Program-made: the position numbers and the translations under genes
Shown: positions 21,878 through 32,063 of the stretch, one piece after another
Layout of the letters: each line of letters starts with the position of its first letter
Numbering within the stretch: the first letter of the stretch is position 1
Notes under the pieces: generated by a model
The model's input: the letters and a program-made list of their open reading frames with translations, nothing else
Told to the model about the DNA's origin: nothing
The model's database searches: none
Origin: Oscillospiraceae bacterium
GTDB lineage: Bacteria > Bacillota > Clostridia > Oscillospirales > CAG-272
NCBI GenBank assembly: GCA_015063895.1
Contig: SVTG01000007.1
Location: forward strand, 39,083 to 103,082
Length of the DNA: 64,000 bases
Direction: 5' to 3'

Positions 21878-22252
21878 ATGTTTAAGCAAATTTCTACCAA
21901 TAAAGCACCTGCCGCCATCGGCCCGTATTCGCAGGCACTTGACCTTGGCAATATGGTGTTTGTATCGGGACAGATCCCCGTGGATCCTGCCACGGGTACA
22001 ATGCCCGAGCGCGTTGAGGATCAGGCCGTGCAGGCACTGACTAACCTGAAAAACGTACTCGCCGCCGCAGGCGTTGGTATGGAAAACGTGGTTAAAACCG
22101 TGGTGTTTCTTGCCGACCTTGCCGATTTTGCGGTCGTCAACGGCATTTACGAGAGCTTTTTCAAGGCGCCCTTTCCTGCGCGCAGCTGTGTGCAGGTTGC
22201 GGCGATCCCGAAGGGTGCAAAGCTTGAAATTGAGTGCATTGCGGTAAAGTAA
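21878..22252 (+). CDS. ridA: RidA family reactive enamine/imine deaminase
   Basis: APAAIGPYSQAL; RSCVQVAAIPKGAKLEIECIA. Confidence 0.93.
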   Translation: MFKQISTNKAPAAIGPYSQALDLGNMVFVSGQIPVDPATGTMPERVEDQAVQALTNLKNVLAAAGVGMENVVKTVVFLADLADFAVVNGIYESFFKAPFPARSCVQVAAIPKGAKLEIECIAVK

Positions 22253-22270
22253 AGAGAAATTTCCATTCAT

Positions 22271-22300
22271 AAAAAAAGCCCGAAGGTTCGGGCTTTTTTT
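22271..22300. terminator. terminator of the ilv/leu operon
   Basis: AAAAAAAGCCCGAA-gg-TTCGGGCTTTTTTT. Confidence 0.9.
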
Positions 22301-22307
22301 ATCTGTT

Positions 22308-22598
22308 TTAATTTTCCGTTATGGTTGGTTGTCGTGAAAGTAAGAGTAGAAAGCAGAATAAATAGGTATACAGTAAAAGCCAAATGAGGCTGCTTATGAG
22401 ATATTGCCACGTGCCGTAATACTGTGTGTGAAACAAGAACTCAAGTGTCAGGGTGAGGGCGAGCAGCATAGCGGCGCCCCACAAATACCCTTTTTTAGCA
22501 CGTGTATGCCGCACAGGGCCCGCATTGCTTTGTTTTCCTCCACATTCTGCCTCCTGCGTGTATTTTAGCTCTATTATAGCAAACCAAAAGCAAAACAT
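22308..22598 (-). CDS. small hypothetical membrane protein
   Basis: 96-aa ORF with two hydrophobic segments; start codon and RBS unclear. Confidence 0.35.
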   Translation of the reverse strand: MFCFWFAIIELKYTQEAECGGKQSNAGPVRHTRAKKGYLWGAAMLLALTLTLEFLFHTQYYGTWQYLISSLIWLLLYTYLFCFLLLLSRQPTITEN

Positions 22599-22751
22599 GA
22601 ACTATATTTGACATTCTGCCCGCGAATAAATAATTTTGCTTTATATTGAAAAAACATGCAAAAACAATACATAAAAATACACAAAAAGGACAAAAGGAAA
22701 AAGCACCGATCGGAAAAACGGTTATTTAACATATTTATTTTATTATAGTGC

Positions 22752-22780
22752 TTGACAAAGCTGCACAAAGCGAGTATAAT
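22752..22780 (+). promoter_or_regulatory. perfect-consensus promoter of the arg operon
   Basis: TTGACA (22752-22757), 17 nt, TATAAT (22775-22780). Confidence 0.8.
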
Positions 22781-22801
22781 AATCGTATATGTTTGTTGTT
22801 G

Positions 22802-22815
22802 TGAATAAATATTCA
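22802..22815. promoter_or_regulatory. candidate ARG box (ArgR/AhrC operator)
   Basis: TGAATAAATATTCA matches the known ARG-box half-site pattern TGAATwwwwATTCA. Confidence 0.65.
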
Positions 22816-22855
22816 TAATCAATGAGTAAAATTCCAATTTCCGAGAGGATCCGTT

Positions 22856-23785
22856 GTGAAAAAAGTATTTATTGACGGCAGTGCCGGTACCACGGGCTTG
22901 CGTATCCGTGAGCGCCTGGCCGCGAGAAGCGATATCGAGCTGCTGATCTTATCCGAGGAAAAGCGCAAGGACAGCGCTGCGCGCCGTGAGGCCTTAAACA
23001 ATGCTGACGTGGCGTTCCTGTGCCTGCCCGACGATGCCGCCCGTGAAGCGGTGGCGATGATTGAAAATCCCCATACTGCTGTGATCGATACCTCTACCGC
23101 GTATCGCACGGCAAACGGCTGGATCTACGGCTTTCCCGAGCTTTGCGAGGATCGCGCTGCGCTGGCCACTGCCAAGCGCGTGGCGAACCCGGGGTGTCAC
23201 GCAAGCGGCTTTATTGCGCTGGTGGCGCCACTGGTCAGAGCAGGGCTGCTTGAAAAAACGGCGCATCTGTCGGCCTTTTCTCTTACGGGCTATTCGGGTG
23301 GCGGCAAAAAAATGATCGCCGAATACGAGGGTGCGGAGCGCGCCGCGGCGCTGGATGCCCCCCGTCAGTATGCCCTCACGCAAAAGCACAAGCACCTGCC
23401 CGAGATGCAGGCTGTGTGCGGTCTTGACGTGGCCCCGATCTTTTCCCCCATCGTTGCCGATTACTACGCAGGTATGGAGGTGACGGTTCCGCTTTTTGCC
23501 GATGCGGTGAAGGGAAGCGTTGCCGAGATCGCAGAGATCTATCAGCAGACCTATCAAAGGGGACTGGTTCGTTTCCTGCCCACGATGGGTGAGGGCGGCC
23601 TCCTTGCCGGGAACGGTATGGCAGGGCGCGACGATATGGAGATCGGTGTGCTTGGCAATGATGAACGCATTTTGCTGGTGGCACGCTTTGATAACCTTGG
23701 TAAGGGCGCTTCGGGCGCGGCCATACAAAATATGAATATCCTGCTGGGTACCGATGAGGCGGCAGGACTTGTAACAGGAGAGTAA
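22856..23785 (+). CDS. argC: N-acetyl-gamma-glutamyl-phosphate reductase (short form)
   Basis: VFIDGSAGTTGLRIRERLAAR; NPGCHASGFIALVAPLV; GTG start. Confidence 0.94.
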   Translation: MKKVFIDGSAGTTGLRIRERLAARSDIELLILSEEKRKDSAARREALNNADVAFLCLPDDAAREAVAMIENPHTAVIDTSTAYRTANGWIYGFPELCEDRAALATAKRVANPGCHASGFIALVAPLVRAGLLEKTAHLSAFSLTGYSGGGKKMIAEYEGAERAAALDAPRQYALTQKHKHLPEMQAVCGLDVAPIFSPIVADYYAGMEVTVPLFADAVKGSVAEIAEIYQQTYQRGLVRFLPTMGEGGLLAGNGMAGRDDMEIGVLGNDERILLVARFDNLGKGASGAAIQNMNILLGTDEAAGLVTGE

Positions 23786-23788
23786 AAA

Positions 23789-25009
23789 ATGAAGCTTGTA
23801 GAAGGTGGCGTTTGCGCAGCGAAGGGCTTCCGCGCAAACGGTTTACATTGCGGTATCCGCAAAAATAAGATCAAAAAGGATCTGGCATTGATCGTCAGTG
23901 ACGTGCCCGCAGCGGCAGCAGCCGTTTACACCACAAATCTTGTAAAGGGTGCCCCCCTGCTGGTGACGAAAAAGCATTTGGCGAACGGTGTGGCCCAGGC
24001 TGTGATCTGCAATAGCGGCAATGCCAATACCTGCAATGCCAACGGCGTGGAGATCGCCGAGCATATGAGTGAATTGGTGGCAGAGGTTGCAGGGGTGAAG
24101 GTTGACGACGTGGTGGTAGCCTCCACGGGTGTTATCGGTCAGCCCCTTGATATTACCCCCATCAGAAAGGCCATGCCGCAGCTGGTGGCAGGGCTCTCGT
24201 ACGATCATCTCGGGGCACGCGCTGCCGCTGAGGCGATCATTACCACCGATACGGTCGCCAAGGAGGTGGCTGTGGAATTTGAGATCGGCGGTAAGGTCTG
24301 CCATCTTGGCGGCATCGCCAAGGGCAGCGGTATGATCCACCCCAATATGGCGACGATGCTGGTATTTATCACCACCGACGTCAAGATCTCGGCGGCGATG
24401 CTGCAAAAGGCGCTTTCCACCGACGTGCAAAAGACCTTTAATATGGTGAGCATTGACGGCGATACCTCTACCAACGATACCGTGGCTGTACTCGCCAACG
24501 GTCTTGCCGGTAACGACGAGATCGTGGCAGAAGGCGCTGATTTTGAGATCTTTATGAAGGCGCTGAACACCGTCACCGTGCAGCTTTGCCGACTGCTGGC
24601 AGGCGACGGCGAGGGTGCCACCAAGCTGCTCGAATGCAAGGTTACGGGTGCCGCATGCTCCAAGTGCGCGGGCACGGTTGCCAAGAGCGTCATTTGCTCA
24701 AGCCTTCTGAAATCCGCCATGTTCGGCGCGGATGCCAACTGGGGGCGCGTGCTCTGTGCCATCGGTTACAGCGGCGCGGCTGTTGATATTGACCGCATTG
24801 ACGTGGCCTTCCGCTCGGCTAAGGGCACCGTTGAGGTGTGCAAGAACGGCGCCGGTGTGGAATTTTCCGAGGAGAAGGCAAAGGAAATTTTGCTTGAAAA
24901 TGAAATTGAGATCCTGGTGTCACTCGGCGACGGTGCCGGTGAGGCCACTGCGTGGGGCTGTGACCTTACGTACGATTACGTGAAGATCAACGGAGATTAC
25001 CGTACCTGA
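23789..25009 (+). CDS. argJ: bifunctional glutamate N-acetyltransferase / amino-acid acetyltransferase
   Basis: GSGMIHPNMATMLVFITTD autocleavage-site motif. Confidence 0.95.
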   Translation: MKLVEGGVCAAKGFRANGLHCGIRKNKIKKDLALIVSDVPAAAAAVYTTNLVKGAPLLVTKKHLANGVAQAVICNSGNANTCNANGVEIAEHMSELVAEVAGVKVDDVVVASTGVIGQPLDITPIRKAMPQLVAGLSYDHLGARAAAEAIITTDTVAKEVAVEFEIGGKVCHLGGIAKGSGMIHPNMATMLVFITTDVKISAAMLQKALSTDVQKTFNMVSIDGDTSTNDTVAVLANGLAGNDEIVAEGADFEIFMKALNTVTVQLCRLLAGDGEGATKLLECKVTGAACSKCAGTVAKSVICSSLLKSAMFGADANWGRVLCAIGYSGAAVDIDRIDVAFRSAKGTVEVCKNGAGVEFSEEKAKEILLENEIEILVSLGDGAGEATAWGCDLTYDYVKINGDYRT

Positions 25010-25024
25010 TTTGAGGTGAATAGC

Positions 25025-25888
25025 ATGAAAGAAAATTTTTCTAACGCCGAGCGCGCACAGGTGCTCGCTGAGGCGCTGCCCTACATTAAGCGCTATAACG
25101 GCAAGGTGATCGTTGTCAAATACGGCGGCAATGCCATGATCAACGAGGAATTGAAGCAGCAGGTGATGGAGGATATCGTCCTTTTGCACCTGATCGGCGT
25201 GAGGATCGTGCTGGTGCACGGCGGCGGTCCTGAGATCAGCGACCTGATGAAGCGCCTTGGCATGGAGCCCAAGTTTGTCGATGGGCTGCGTGTGACCGAC
25301 AAGGAGACTGTGGACCTGGTGCAGATGGTGCTGGCGGGCAAGGTCAATAAAACGCTTGTCAATCTGCTTGAAATGAAGGGCGGCAACGCCATGGGCATTT
25401 CCGGTATGGACGGACGCCTGATTGAGGCAACGCCCAAAAGCGAAAAGCTGGGGTATGTCGGCAATATCAAGCGTGTGAACATTGCGCCTGTGACCGACCT
25501 TTTGGAAAAGGGTTATATTCCCGTGGTATCTACGGTCGGCTGCGATAAAAAGGGCAATACTTACAATATCAACGGCGACACCGCCGCCGCTTGCATTGCA
25601 GGTGCGCTGCGCGCAGAGCGACTGATCATGATGACCGATATTGCGGGTGTGCTGACCGATAAAAACGACCCCACCACGCTGATCCCGCGCCTGACGGTGT
25701 CCGAGGCCAAGGGGCTGTATGACAGCGGCATTATTTCGGGCGGCATGATCCCGAAGGTCGATTGCTGCATTGAGGCAATAGAGCGCGGTGTGGAGCGTGT
25801 GATCATTATGGACGGCTGCGTGCCGCATTCTATTCTGATGGAGCTGCTGACCAATGAGGGTGCAGGTACCATGGTAACGAAGGATTGA
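25025..25888 (+). CDS. argB: acetylglutamate kinase
   Basis: VVKYGGNAMINEELKQQVMEDIVLLHLIGVRIVLVHGGGPEIS; ATG 25025 after GAGGTG. Confidence 0.96.
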   Translation: MKENFSNAERAQVLAEALPYIKRYNGKVIVVKYGGNAMINEELKQQVMEDIVLLHLIGVRIVLVHGGGPEISDLMKRLGMEPKFVDGLRVTDKETVDLVQMVLAGKVNKTLVNLLEMKGGNAMGISGMDGRLIEATPKSEKLGYVGNIKRVNIAPVTDLLEKGYIPVVSTVGCDKKGNTYNINGDTAAACIAGALRAERLIMMTDIAGVLTDKNDPTTLIPRLTVSEAKGLYDSGIISGGMIPKVDCCIEAIERGVERVIIMDGCVPHSILMELLTNEGAGTMVTKD

Positions 25889-25891
25889 CGT

Positions 25892-27070
25892 ATGAAAAGC
25901 TTTAAACAACAAGACGAGCAGTTTGTCGCACATACCTATAAGCGCTTTCCCGTGGAGATCGTTTCCGGTAAGGGATCGCTGTGCTATGACGTGACGGGTA
26001 AGGAATATATCGATATGGGGTCGGGCATTGCCGTAAATTCTCTTGGCTTTGCCAACGACGGTTGGGTTGCTGCTGTCAGCGCACAGCTGGGCACCCTGCA
26101 GCATACCTCTAATCTCTACTATACCGAGCCGTGTGCCGCGCTTGCGGCTGAGCTTTGCCGCCGTACGGGTCTTGCCAAGGTCTTTTTCGGCAATTCGGGC
26201 GCGGAGGCAAACGAATGTGCCATCAAGGTGGCGCGCAAATATGCCGCCGAGAAAAAGGGCGCGGAATACTATCATATCATCACGCTGGAAAACAGCTTTC
26301 ACGGCCGCACCGTGACAACGCTCGCGGCAACGGGCCAGGCGCATTATCACGAGCAGTTTTTGCCCCTGACCCCCGGCTTTTTGCATGCCCCCGCCAACGA
26401 TGCCGAGGCATTGATCGCGCTGGCCGAGGCAAACAAGGTTGCCGCCATCATGATGGAGCCCGTGCAGGGTGAGGGCGGTGTGCACGCGCTGGAGGCCGAT
26501 TTTGTGACCCGTGTTGCAGCTTACGCCAAGCAAAAGGACATTTTGCTGATCTTTGACGAGGTGCAAACGGGCAACGGGCGTACGGGTAAGCTTTACGGTT
26601 ATATGCACTACGGTGTCAGCCCCGACGTTGTTACCACTGCCAAGGGTCTTGGCGGCGGCCTGCCGATCGGTGCGTGCCTGCTTTCAAAAAAGGTGGAAGG
26701 CGTGCTTTCTTACGGTGACCACGGTTCAACCTTCGGCGGTAACCCCGCATGTGCCGCAGGCGCCGTCTACGTGCTTTCACAGCTTGATGACGCATTGCTT
26801 GATGAGGTTGCCGCGAAAAGCGCTTATATTGTGAAAAGCCTCACGGGTGCCAAGGGCGTGAGATCGGTAAGTGGCATGGGTCTGATGCTGGGTATTGAAA
26901 CCGAAAAGCCCGCCGCTGACGTGGTGAGCGCTTGTATGGCACAGGGTGTGCTTTGCCTGACTGCCAAGCATAAGGTACGCCTGCTTCCCGCGCTTAATAT
27001 CCCGTGGGACGTGCTTGAAAGGGCTGTTGCTATTATCAGATCCGTCATTGCCGAGGGCGTGGCGGAGTAA
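25892..27070 (+). CDS. argD: acetylornithine aminotransferase
   Basis: class III aminotransferase; [39 protein letters not shown]. Confidence 0.95.
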   Translation: MKSFKQQDEQFVAHTYKRFPVEIVSGKGSLCYDVTGKEYIDMGSGIAVNSLGFANDGWVAAVSAQLGTLQHTSNLYYTEPCAALAAELCRRTGLAKVFFGNSGAEANECAIKVARKYAAEKKGAEYYHIITLENSFHGRTVTTLAATGQAHYHEQFLPLTPGFLHAPANDAEALIALAEANKVAAIMMEPVQGEGGVHALEADFVTRVAAYAKQKDILLIFDEVQTGNGRTGKLYGYMHYGVSPDVVTTAKGLGGGLPIGACLLSKKVEGVLSYGDHGSTFGGNPACAAGAVYVLSQLDDALLDEVAAKSAYIVKSLTGAKGVRSVSGMGLMLGIETEKPAADVVSACMAQGVLCLTAKHKVRLLPALNIPWDVLERAVAIIRSVIAEGVAE

Positions 27071-27078
27071 GGAGTTTT

Positions 27079-28068
27079 ATGATGTCTGTTACACCGAAGC
27101 ATTTTTTAAAGCTGCTGGATTATACGCCGGCACAAATCAAAGAGCTGCTTGATCTTGCCGCCGACTTGAAGGCCAAAAAGAAGGCGGGCGTTGCGCACCG
27201 TCTTTGCGAGGGCAAGAGCATTGCGCTGATCTTTGAAAAGACCAGCACGCGTACGCGTTGTGCCTTTGAGGTGGCGGCGACCGATCTTGGTATGCACGCG
27301 GTCTATCTTGACCCGTCGGGCTCGCAGATCGGCAAGAAGGAAAGCATTCCCGATACGGCACGCGTGCTTGGCCGTATGTTTGACGGCATTGAGTACCGTG
27401 GCTTTGAGCAGGAGATCGTAGAGGCACTGGCAAAATATGCGGGTGTGCCCGTGTGGAACGGTCTGACAAACGAATATCACCCCACGCAGATTTTAGCTGA
27501 TTTCCTTACCATTCAGGAGCATTTTGGGGCACTGAAGGGGAAAAAGCTGGTGTATATGGGTGATGCACGCTACAATATGGGCAACTCACTGATGGTGGGG
27601 TGTGCCAAGATGGGCATGCATTTCGTTGCCTGCGCGCCGCAGGCGTATTTCCCCGACGGGGCGTTGATCGCCACCTGCCGTGAGATCGCCGCCCAAACGG
27701 GTGCTACGCTCGAGTTTATTGAGGATCCTGCCGTGGCCGTGAAGGGCGCTGACGTGATCTACACCGACGTGTGGGTATCGATGGGTGAGCCCGATAGCGT
27801 CTGGGCCGAGCGCATTGCCGCCCTTTCCCCTTACGCCGTGACCGAGGCGCTGATGGATATGGCAGGGCCGCAATGCCGCTTTATGCACTGCCTGCCCGCC
27901 TTCCATGATCTCGGCACGACGGTTGGCCGCCAGATCTATGAAAAGTTCGGCATTGACCATATGGAGGTCACCGACGGGGTGTTTGAGAGTGAGCGCTCGA
28001 TCGTATTTGATGAGGCTGAGAACCGCATGCATACGATCAAGGCCGTGATGGCGTACACGATGCGCTGA
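27079..28068 (+). CDS. argF: ornithine carbamoyltransferase
   Basis: [30 protein letters not shown]. Confidence 0.95.
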   Translation: MMSVTPKHFLKLLDYTPAQIKELLDLAADLKAKKKAGVAHRLCEGKSIALIFEKTSTRTRCAFEVAATDLGMHAVYLDPSGSQIGKKESIPDTARVLGRMFDGIEYRGFEQEIVEALAKYAGVPVWNGLTNEYHPTQILADFLTIQEHFGALKGKKLVYMGDARYNMGNSLMVGCAKMGMHFVACAPQAYFPDGALIATCREIAAQTGATLEFIEDPAVAVKGADVIYTDVWVSMGEPDSVWAERIAALSPYAVTEALMDMAGPQCRFMHCLPAFHDLGTTVGRQIYEKFGIDHMEVTDGVFESERSIVFDEAENRMHTIKAVMAYTMR

Positions 28069-28107
28069 TCATATCAACAAATATCAAAACAAAACGGAGG
28101 CGTGACT

Positions 28108-28887
28108 ATGTTTAAGAATCTTGGTTTACAGCTTTACACCGTGCGCGAATATCTGAAGGAAGCCGCATCAGCCGATCTTGCTTTTGAAAAGCTGGCAGCC
28201 CTTGGCTATACCGAGGCCCAGACCGCGGGCACGCCCGCCTTTGACGCGGCGGAGTTTTACGCATTGCTGCAAAAGCACGGTATTTCGATCGTGGGTACAC
28301 ATTACGACACCCAAAAGGTGCTTTACGATCACGAGCATACGATGGCCCTGCACCGTCTGTGGAATACTACGAATATCGGTATCGGTGCTATGCCCAAGGA
28401 GCCCCGTACCGATCTCAAGGCTCTGGGGCAGTTTATGGAGGACTTTAACCGCGCCGCTGAGGTGTATGCCAAAAACGGCTTTAAGCTGACCTATCACAAT
28501 CACAGCTTTGAGTTTGTGCGTATCGACGGCTTTAAGACTATTATGGATCTTTTGTATGAAAATCTTGACCCCAAGAATACGTCCTTCGTGCTCGATACCT
28601 GTTGGGTAGCGGGCGGCGGTGCCGATGTGACCGATTGGATGGAAAAGCTGGCGGGCCGCATTGATATTCTGCACCTCAAGGATCTTTACTTGAAGCAGGA
28701 GGACGGTAAGAATCTGCCGTGGATGGCAGAGGTCGGCTATGGCAATCTCGCTTGGGATAAGATCATGGCAACGGCTGAAAGGATCGGTGTGAAGCATTAT
28801 GTGGTGGAGCAGGACGCCGCCTTCCACGGTACCGCCTTCGATAGCCTGAAGATGAGTGCCGATTTCCTGGCAAAATATCGCAAATAA
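28108..28887 (+). CDS. sugar phosphate isomerase/epimerase family protein
   Basis: AP endonuclease 2-like TIM barrel (LGLQLYTVREYL; LTYHNHSFEF; VVEQD). Confidence 0.85.
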   Translation: MFKNLGLQLYTVREYLKEAASADLAFEKLAALGYTEAQTAGTPAFDAAEFYALLQKHGISIVGTHYDTQKVLYDHEHTMALHRLWNTTNIGIGAMPKEPRTDLKALGQFMEDFNRAAEVYAKNGFKLTYHNHSFEFVRIDGFKTIMDLLYENLDPKNTSFVLDTCWVAGGGADVTDWMEKLAGRIDILHLKDLYLKQEDGKNLPWMAEVGYGNLAWDKIMATAERIGVKHYVVEQDAAFHGTAFDSLKMSADFLAKYRK

Positions 28888-28890
28888 GAA

Positions 28891-28914
28891 AAAGCCGCGC
28901 GTGGCGCGGCTTTT
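28891..28914 (+). terminator. intrinsic terminator
   Basis: AAAGCCGCGC-gtg-GCGCGGCTTTT. Confidence 0.8.
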
Positions 28915-28942
28915 CGGCTTTTCATAAGGAGGGAATGGTAAT

Positions 28943-30331
28943 ATGAACGGATTTTATTTTAAGGATCGCGTGCAGGCACGTGCCGATCTTGCGGTGGAGC
29001 AGACACTTTTGTGTGAGCTTTTTGAGGGCTTTTGCCATCAAAGCTGCACGCTGACGCTGGTGCGTGGGGCGTCAAACACCTTTGTGTTGGGGGCACCGCA
29101 CCGTCTGCCGGAAATGGATGAGACATGCGAATATGCATTGCTGGCGGATGCGTCGGGTGTGGCAGTCGTCGGGCGTGATACCGCATCACTGATGCGTGGC
29201 ATCGTGGCATTGCTTTTGAAGATCGAGCCCGTCACGGGGCAGGAAAAGGGCTTTATGATTGCCGCCTGTGAGGAGCAAAGCTCTTTTACGGTCAAAAACC
29301 GCATGGTCCATCTTTGCGTCTTCCCCGAGACTACGTATCTCACCTTTCAAAAATTTGTGCGCCTTTGCGGTATTTTGCAATATACGCATATCGTGATCGA
29401 GTTTTGGGGCATGCTGAAATTTGAAGTCCTGCCCGAGCTCGCCTGGCCTATGGCCTTCAGCAAGCAGGAGGCAAAGCTGGTGATCGACGAGGCTCGTGCG
29501 CTTGGTATGGAGCCCGTGCCGATGTTCAATCATCTTGGGCACGCCAGTGCCTCTCGCCTCAATGCGGGTAAGCACGTGGTGCTTGATCAGAACCCTGCAC
29601 TGTATGACCTCTTTACTCCGGACGGCTGGTCCTGGAATACGCAAAATCCTGCACTCTCCCCGCTGCTGCGTGCTGTGCGCCGCGAGCTTTACGAGCTTTT
29701 CGGCGAGGGCTCGTATTTCCATCTGGGGCTTGATGAATCCTATATGCATGCCAAATCGCCCGTTTATTACGCATTGCTCCCCGAGTATCTTGCCACCCTG
29801 ACGCACGAGGTCGTCAGGGAGGGCAGACGCCCGATGATATGGCTTGATATGTTTTTGCCCGAGGAGGCATACGTGGGGCAAAATCTGCACGCATGCAGTA
29901 AGGGAAAGACCCCCGCACAGGTGTGCTCGGTCTTGGAGCGTCTTGCGCCCGAAACGGTGCTCATCGATTGGCATTATTCCGTTAAAACGGCACCCGTTTC
30001 CACCGCAACCTATTTTCTCGGTCGCGGCTTTGACGTGATGGGTGCCCCCTGGCTTGACCGCGAAAATATTGCTGCTTACATTGAAACCGCCCAAACGGCC
30101 CCCTTGTTTGGCGTGATGGAGACCACGTGGCATACGATGGCGCATGACGGGCACAATCTCTTGTATTTTGCACGTCTTTGCGGCGCGGCAAGGGCGCCGT
30201 GGTCGGATTACAGCGGCACCAAGGAGGAGGTCGCGACGATTTTGCGTAAGATCACGCCCCGTCCTTATAGTTATGAGGAGGCGGGCATCATGCGCCGGCA
30301 GATCAATCTCGGTGCGGCGAAAATGTGCTGA
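28943..30331 (+). CDS. glycoside hydrolase family 20-like protein
   Basis: GH20-like domain architecture; FHLGLDESY resembles the catalytic HxGxDE motif; no signal peptide seen. Confidence 0.7.
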   Translation: MNGFYFKDRVQARADLAVEQTLLCELFEGFCHQSCTLTLVRGASNTFVLGAPHRLPEMDETCEYALLADASGVAVVGRDTASLMRGIVALLLKIEPVTGQEKGFMIAACEEQSSFTVKNRMVHLCVFPETTYLTFQKFVRLCGILQYTHIVIEFWGMLKFEVLPELAWPMAFSKQEAKLVIDEARALGMEPVPMFNHLGHASASRLNAGKHVVLDQNPALYDLFTPDGWSWNTQNPALSPLLRAVRRELYELFGEGSYFHLGLDESYMHAKSPVYYALLPEYLATLTHEVVREGRRPMIWLDMFLPEEAYVGQNLHACSKGKTPAQVCSVLERLAPETVLIDWHYSVKTAPVSTATYFLGRGFDVMGAPWLDRENIAAYIETAQTAPLFGVMETTWHTMAHDGHNLLYFARLCGAARAPWSDYSGTKEEVATILRKITPRPYSYEEAGIMRRQINLGAAKMC

Positions 30332-30333
30332 TA

Positions 30334-30364
30334 AAAACCCCAAGGCGGCTGCCTTGGGGTTTTT
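30334..30364. terminator. bidirectional terminator
   Basis: AAAACCCCAAGGC-ggct-GCCTTGGGGTTTTT between convergent genes. Confidence 0.85.
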
Positions 30365-30383
30365 TGCGCTTGTCACGTGTGTG

Positions 30384-30863
30384 CTATTTGTGATATTTGG
30401 TGCCGTGCAGAATGGAAAGACTGCGATAAACCGTTTCAAGCAGCAGCACGCGCATCATCTGGTGGGGGAAGGTCAGCTTGGATACCGAAAGTCGCAGGTC
30501 AGCGGCGGATTTGACACGTGCAGAAAGTCCGTGCGAGCTACCGATGACAAGCGTGAGCGCCCCGTTTTGGCGCATAACGTGAGAAAGCTGATCGGTAAGC
30601 TCGGGGGAGGAAAACTGCTTGCCCTCTACACAAAGTGCCACCAGAAAGCTGCGTTGCGGCACAGCGTTCAGAATGGCATCTGCCTCGCGCTCCAGCGCTG
30701 CGGCGATCTCGGCAGGAGAAGGACTTTCGGGGAGCCTGTACTCCTTTAGCTCTACAATATCGACCTTGGCAAACGCGCCAAGCCGCTTTTCGTATTCGGC
30801 TACGGCACAGCGCCAATAGCTCTCTTTTAAATTGCCAAGGGCAATCAGGCGAATATGTAGCAT
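30384..30863 (-). CDS. rlmH: 23S rRNA (pseudouridine1915-N3)-methyltransferase
   Basis: LVIGSSHGLSARV; LSVSKLTFPHQMMRVLLLETVYRS. Confidence 0.96.
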   Translation of the reverse strand: MLHIRLIALGNLKESYWRCAVAEYEKRLGAFAKVDIVELKEYRLPESPSPAEIAAALEREADAILNAVPQRSFLVALCVEGKQFSSPELTDQLSHVMRQNGALTLVIGSSHGLSARVKSAADLRLSVSKLTFPHQMMRVLLLETVYRSLSILHGTKYHK

Positions 30864-30873
30864 GGATATCCTT

Positions 30874-31656
30874 TCATAGCTCGGTGATGGCAGTGGGATC
30901 GGCGGCGTTCAGCGTGACGGGGAAGCCCGCCAGCGCCGCACCTACCTCACTCAGTGCCAGGTCGGGCAGGTTGTTGGTTTCGGAGAGGTGGGCCAGCAAA
31001 AAGCGGCTGGTGCCGTGGGCGGCAAGCTTGACGCACAGGGCGGCACAGTCGGCATTGGAAAGATGCCCGAAGCGCGAGGCAATGCGCTGCTTCAGGGGAT
31101 AGGGATAGGGGCCTTCCCTTAGCATATCGGTGTCGTGATTCGATTCTATCACCACCGCCTCGCACCCCAAAAGACCGCTTTCCACGGCAGGCGTGACGGT
31201 GCCAAGGTCGGTAGCATACCCAACGGTATGCGTTTTTTCGCCCGATACGATCGTGATGCGGTAACCGACGCTTCCCGCACTGTCATGTGACGTCGGGAAG
31301 GAGGTGAGCGTGATATTGCCGATGCTGACCTCAAAAAGGGGGGCGTGCTCAACCAGATTTTCAAGCAGTGCGCCCGAGCCGCAGGCGCGCAGACGGGCAC
31401 CGCAGGCGCTGACCGTGTGCACGGGCAGGGGATAGTGCTTTAAAAAGACGTCAAGAGCTGCTGTGTGATCGCGATGCTCGTGTGTGAGAAAAATGGCTGA
31501 AAGTGATGCGGGATCTAACGCGGCCGCGCGCAGCGCAGCGGTGAGGGTCTTGGCATTTCGCCCCGCGTCAATGAGGATCGCGGTATCGCTTGCCCTCAGC
31601 AGGGCGGCATTACCGTCAGACCCCGAATATAAAATTTGCAGGGTGTAATCTTTCAT
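30874..31656 (-). CDS. MBL-fold metallohydrolase (WalJ/YycJ-like)
   Basis: SGSDGNAALLRA; FLTHEHRDHTAAL; ESNHDTDMLREGPYPYPLKQRI. Confidence 0.88.
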   Translation of the reverse strand: MKDYTLQILYSGSDGNAALLRASDTAILIDAGRNAKTLTAALRAAALDPASLSAIFLTHEHRDHTAALDVFLKHYPLPVHTVSACGARLRACGSGALLENLVEHAPLFEVSIGNITLTSFPTSHDSAGSVGYRITIVSGEKTHTVGYATDLGTVTPAVESGLLGCEAVVIESNHDTDMLREGPYPYPLKQRIASRFGHLSNADCAALCVKLAAHGTSRFLLAHLSETNNLPDLALSEVGAALAGFPVTLNAADPTAITEL

Positions 31657-32063
31657 GATAAATACCTGAAGATGCCGTCGAATAAAAAGAGCTCAACGGC
31701 GTCAAACAAAAAGGTGACCAGCAACGGGAAAATGATAACAAGCAGCCATTTTGATTTATCCTTGCGCTGAGCGGTGGTGTCAAGAAACGCCTGCTTTTGT
31801 GTGGCACTCCAGTCGTCCGGCAGCTGCTCGTGCGTAATGCCCCAGCGCCAAAAAAAGCGGTTATAGATGATATAGGCAAGGGAAAATCCAAGCAAAAGCA
31901 CAAGGTAAGTCACCATAGTGACAAAGGAGAAAATGGTTTTTTGCGTCATTTCTCCGTAGGCGATCAGCACGCGGTAAATGACAAAAAGTAATACCGTGTT
32001 GCCGCATAATAAGATCGTGTACAACGTGCGGTCGCCGTTTTTTTGCGGTGTGCGGTTCAGCAT
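31653..32063 (-). CDS. hypothetical membrane protein
   Basis: 136 aa, three hydrophobic segments, overlaps both neighbours by a few nt. Confidence 0.75.
   Translation of the reverse strand: MLNRTPQKNGDRTLYTILLCGNTVLLFVIYRVLIAYGEMTQKTIFSFVTMVTYLVLLLGFSLAYIIYNRFFWRWGITHEQLPDDWSATQKQAFLDTTAQRKDKSKWLLVIIFPLLVTFLFDAVELFLFDGIFRYLS

Noticed and set aside
22574-22837. 87-aa minus-strand ORF upstream of argC
   Set aside because: Overlaps the AT-rich arg promoter and ARG box; composition-driven ORF with no homology signal.
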